From Eubacteriales bacterium (GTDB lineage: Bacteria > Bacillota > Clostridia > Lachnospirales > Lachnospiraceae), in the NCBI GenBank assembly GCA_030524455.1, contig JAUNGT010000007.1:26163-90162 (forward strand): a stretch of DNA of 64,000 nucleotides, written 5' to 3'. The notes under the pieces are model-generated. The model saw nothing but the letters and a program-made list of their open reading frames with translations, was not told the DNA's origin and did no database searches. Position numbers and translations under genes: made by a program. Shown here one piece after another: positions 62,122-64,000 of this stretch (its first letter is position 1; every line of letters begins with the position of its first letter).

Positions 62122-62721
62122 ATGGGGAATCAGGTGATTATTTCAATCGGAAGGGAGTTTGGCAGCGGCGGACATGTGATCGCGGAGAGCCTCGCGGAGC
62201 GCTTTCGGCTGCCGCTCTATGACAGCAACATTTTGGAGGAGGTCGCAAGCGAGCGGCAGGTGGATGCGAAGAGGCTGCGCCGCTATGATGAGGTGCCCCG
62301 CAACATCCTGTTTTCCAGACGGGTGAACGGGCACTCCAATTCGGCGGAGGAAAACATCGCCTGGCTGCAGTTTGAATATCTGAAAAAAAAGGCCGCTGCC
62401 GGGGAATCCTTTGTTGTTGTGGGGCGCTGTGCGGAAACCATGCTGGCGGGAACACAGGGGCTGATCACGATTTTTGTGCTCGGGGATCCGGAGGTCAAAA
62501 AAAACCGGATTATGGAGCTGCACCAGCTGTCCGAAAAGGAGGCGCGCAGCATGATCGACCGGCAGGACCGGCAGCGCAAGATGTATCACAACTATTACAG
62601 TAAGGTGAAATGGGGAGATTCCCGCAACTATGACCTGTGCATCAACAGCAGCCGGATGGGGATTGAGCGGACGGCGGATTTTTTGGAGAGCTATGTCCGG
62701 GAGCGGATGAGAGAGAGATAA
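62122..62721 (+). CDS. Cytidylate-kinase-like family protein
   Basis: A 199-residue protein of the same P-loop family as the C-terminal domain of the MATE fusion. The N-terminal IISIGREFGSGGHVIAESLAERF is the family loop, and here the usual kinase Lys is replaced by His. FVVVGRCAETML and the basic helix KNRIMELHQLSEKEARSMIDRQDRQRKMYHNYYS follow. It is not the essential Cmk, which has a standard GPAGAGKS loop. It shares an operon with the ArsB/NhaD-type transporter. Function unknown; a nucleotide-sensing or transport-coupled role is inferred from this repeated pairing. Confidence 0.82.
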   Translation: MGNQVIISIGREFGSGGHVIAESLAERFRLPLYDSNILEEVASERQVDAKRLRRYDEVPRNILFSRRVNGHSNSAEENIAWLQFEYLKKKAAAGESFVVVGRCAETMLAGTQGLITIFVLGDPEVKKNRIMELHQLSEKEARSMIDRQDRQRKMYHNYYSKVKWGDSRNYDLCINSSRMGIERTADFLESYVRERMRER

Positions 62722-62724
62722 ATG

Positions 62725-62776
62725 AAAAAGCAGGCGGCAGGCGGATGAGGGATACATCGCCTGCCGTTTGCTTTTT
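62725..62776. terminator. Bidirectional terminator before the NYN gene
   Basis: AAAAAGCA with TGCTTTTT and CGGCAGGCG with CGCCTGCCG form a long stem with a small internal loop. It ends both convergent genes. Confidence 0.9.
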
Positions 62777-62791
62777 GCAGCATGGAGAAAT

Positions 62792-63784
62792 CTACTTTTT
62801 GCGGGATTTGGAACGGGCAGCTGACTTTAAGGAGACGGCGTTTCCCTTCACCGCGATATTGTCCAGACTCCGCAGGAAGCTGGAAAGGCGGCTGTAGCCG
62901 TAGTCCTTTAAGTCGAAGGAAGGATATTTTTTCTTGAGCTGCTCGTAAAGGACGGAGAGATTGTCGATCGTACCGCCGTTTTTCTCAATGAGAGAGGCGA
63001 TCTCACGAGCCATCTCCGGCACGTTGTCCATTTCCCGCACATTGACATAGTAGGAGGAATTCTCCTTGGACAGTTCCAGCTTGGAGCACTTGTCCCGGAT
63101 GAAGGTCAGGAGCTTGGTGTAGCCGTAGTTCCGGACATCAAAGTCGGTGAATTTGCTGTTTAAGCGGCTGCCGATCTCCCCCATGTAGGTGGGCTTTCCT
63201 TTATTTTCGTTATCGTTGATGATCGAGATGATGGCCTCCTCGATATCGCTGATGGAAGTCACGGCATTGGCTTTGGTGCTGCGATCGGAGCTCAAATCCT
63301 CGTGCATGTCTGTAACCGCTGCCTCCGTGGAGGAGGTGCTGGCCTCATAGATCAGGTTTAAGTGGATAAACTTGTTACAGGCCTTGGTCAGGGACACCGG
63401 TGTCTTGGACTCGCCCATGCCGATCACATACATGTTGGCCTCCCGAAGCCGCATGGCCAGACGGGTAAAGTCGCTGTCGCTGGTGACCAGACAAAAGCCG
63501 TCCACATTGCCGGAATAGAGGATATCCATGGCGTCAATCACCATGGTCATGTCGGAGGAATTTTTCCCCAGGGTGTAGTCGAACTGCTGAATGGGCGTGA
63601 TGGAATTTTCCAGAAGAAGATTCTCGTTCCAGCCGTTGTTTTTGGTCCAGTTGCCGTAGATGCGGCGATAGGTGGCAAAGCCATAGGTCTCTATTTCGTT
63701 AAAAATAATGGAAGCGTAACGGGAGCTGACGTTCTCGGAATCGATCAGCACCGCAATCTGCATTTTCGCTTCATTGGTATCCAT
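62792..63784 (-). CDS. NYN-domain ribonuclease-like protein with two LOTUS/OST-HTH domains
   Basis: A 330-residue protein. The NYN (PIN-like) nuclease domain covers about residues 1-150, with acidic residues in VLIDSEN, SSDMTMVIDAMDIL and TSDSDFTRLAMRL. Two OST-HTH/LOTUS-like domains follow (about 180-255, PTYMGEIGSRLNSKFTDFDVRNYGYTKLLTFI; about 258-330, LSVLYEQLKKKYPSFDLKDYGYSRLSSFLRS). The LOTUS domain binds G-rich or structured RNA in other systems. The ATG at 63784, matching the family start, is chosen over a TTG at 63880. A role in RNA turnover is inferred. Confidence 0.88.
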   Translation of the reverse strand: MDTNEAKMQIAVLIDSENVSSRYASIIFNEIETYGFATYRRIYGNWTKNNGWNENLLLENSITPIQQFDYTLGKNSSDMTMVIDAMDILYSGNVDGFCLVTSDSDFTRLAMRLREANMYVIGMGESKTPVSLTKACNKFIHLNLIYEASTSSTEAAVTDMHEDLSSDRSTKANAVTSISDIEEAIISIINDNENKGKPTYMGEIGSRLNSKFTDFDVRNYGYTKLLTFIRDKCSKLELSKENSSYYVNVREMDNVPEMAREIASLIEKNGGTIDNLSVLYEQLKKKYPSFDLKDYGYSRLSSFLRSLDNIAVKGNAVSLKSAARSKSRKK

Positions 63785-63928
63785 AATATGATAACCCCCA
63801 ATTTTCCGCAGCTTCTGTGCTGCATTTACGTCCTCACGCCTCAAACACCTGCTGTTAGAGACGATTCTGATCCGTAACAAGTATACCCTTTTTGGGGAAA
63901 ATTTGCAAAGAGTTTGTTGGGTAATATC

Positions 63929-63945
63929 TGTTACTGTTCACTCCG
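63929..63945 (-). repeat. Partial short hairpin repeat, family 3, copy 3
   Basis: TGTTACTGTTCACTCCG is the reverse complement of the right half of copy 2 (GGAGTGAACAGTAACA with one extra base). The left half is absent. Confidence 0.6.
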
Positions 63946-63968
63946 CAATGTCATTTAGTTAAGCTAAT

Positions 63969-63998
63969 GGGTTAGATTCCTTTAATGGGGGCTAACCC
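63969..63998. other. Inverted repeat at the window edge
   Basis: GGGTTAG and CTAACCC enclose 16 bases. It may be part of a further element cut by the window end. Confidence 0.35.
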
Positions 63999-64000
63999 TT

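Noticed and set aside
63785..63880. Upstream TTG start for the NYN gene
   Set aside because: The added 32 residues are basic and unlike family N-termini; no RBS precedes the TTG.

Overview
The window looks like a GC-rich, spore-forming member of the Clostridia, most likely Lachnospiraceae. The supporting signs are a complete spoIIAA-spoIIAB-sigF operon, a valS T-box leader, the Firmicutes-type smc-ftsY / ylxM-ffh-rpsP-khpA-rimM-trmD-rplS cluster, CUT1 sugar transporters without their own ATPase, and AGGAGG-type ribosome binding sites throughout. The genus is inference; no rRNA or tRNA gene was seen.

Layout. 1-3000: the 3' end of hemW, a tRNA-dihydrouridine synthase, and convergent tmcAL. 3100-19100: a glycan-use region with a LacI regulator, an LplB/YtcP-type oligosaccharide ABC importer with a large lipoprotein binding protein, an ABC exporter pair, a family 2 glycosyltransferase, and GH35, DUF2264 and GH42 enzymes. 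19100-22000: trkA-trkH potassium uptake. 22240-25430: T-box leader and valS. 25600-30360: a zinc-ribbon/TPR protein, the sigma-F operon and holA. 30400-34200: an AraC regulator divergent from fucI-fucA. 34200-43400: a CYTH phosphatase, yceD-rpmF, plsX-acpP-rnc-smc-ftsY and a threonine ammonia-lyase. 43400-47400: an accessory insert with repeats, a FakA-like fragment, a ROK kinase, and a MarR regulator with a MATE/cytidylate-kinase-like fusion. 47500-56400: ylxM-ffh-rpsP-khpA-rimM-trmD(+GNAT)-rplS, two signal peptidases around ylqF, rnhB, yraN and pgeF. 56400-63900: a two-component system, an unknown protein, an ArsB/NhaD-type transporter with a cytidylate-kinase-like partner, and a NYN-LOTUS protein.

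The most unusual content is intergenic. Three families of structured repeats are interspersed here. The main one is an element of up to 205 bp bounded by inverted ACAGTTCAGCC ends and TA dinucleotides. It carries a long hairpin whose tip is constant while its two arms change together between copies; two full-length copies, a 162-bp copy, a deletion derivative, a solo end and a diverged tandem pair are present. The second family is a roughly 56-bp nested hairpin with compensatory changes, and copies of it bracket valS. The third is a roughly 29-bp hairpin, also with a compensatory pair. Other points of interest are two fusion proteins (TrmD-GNAT and MATE-cytidylate-kinase-like) and a second transporter paired with a cytidylate-kinase-like protein.
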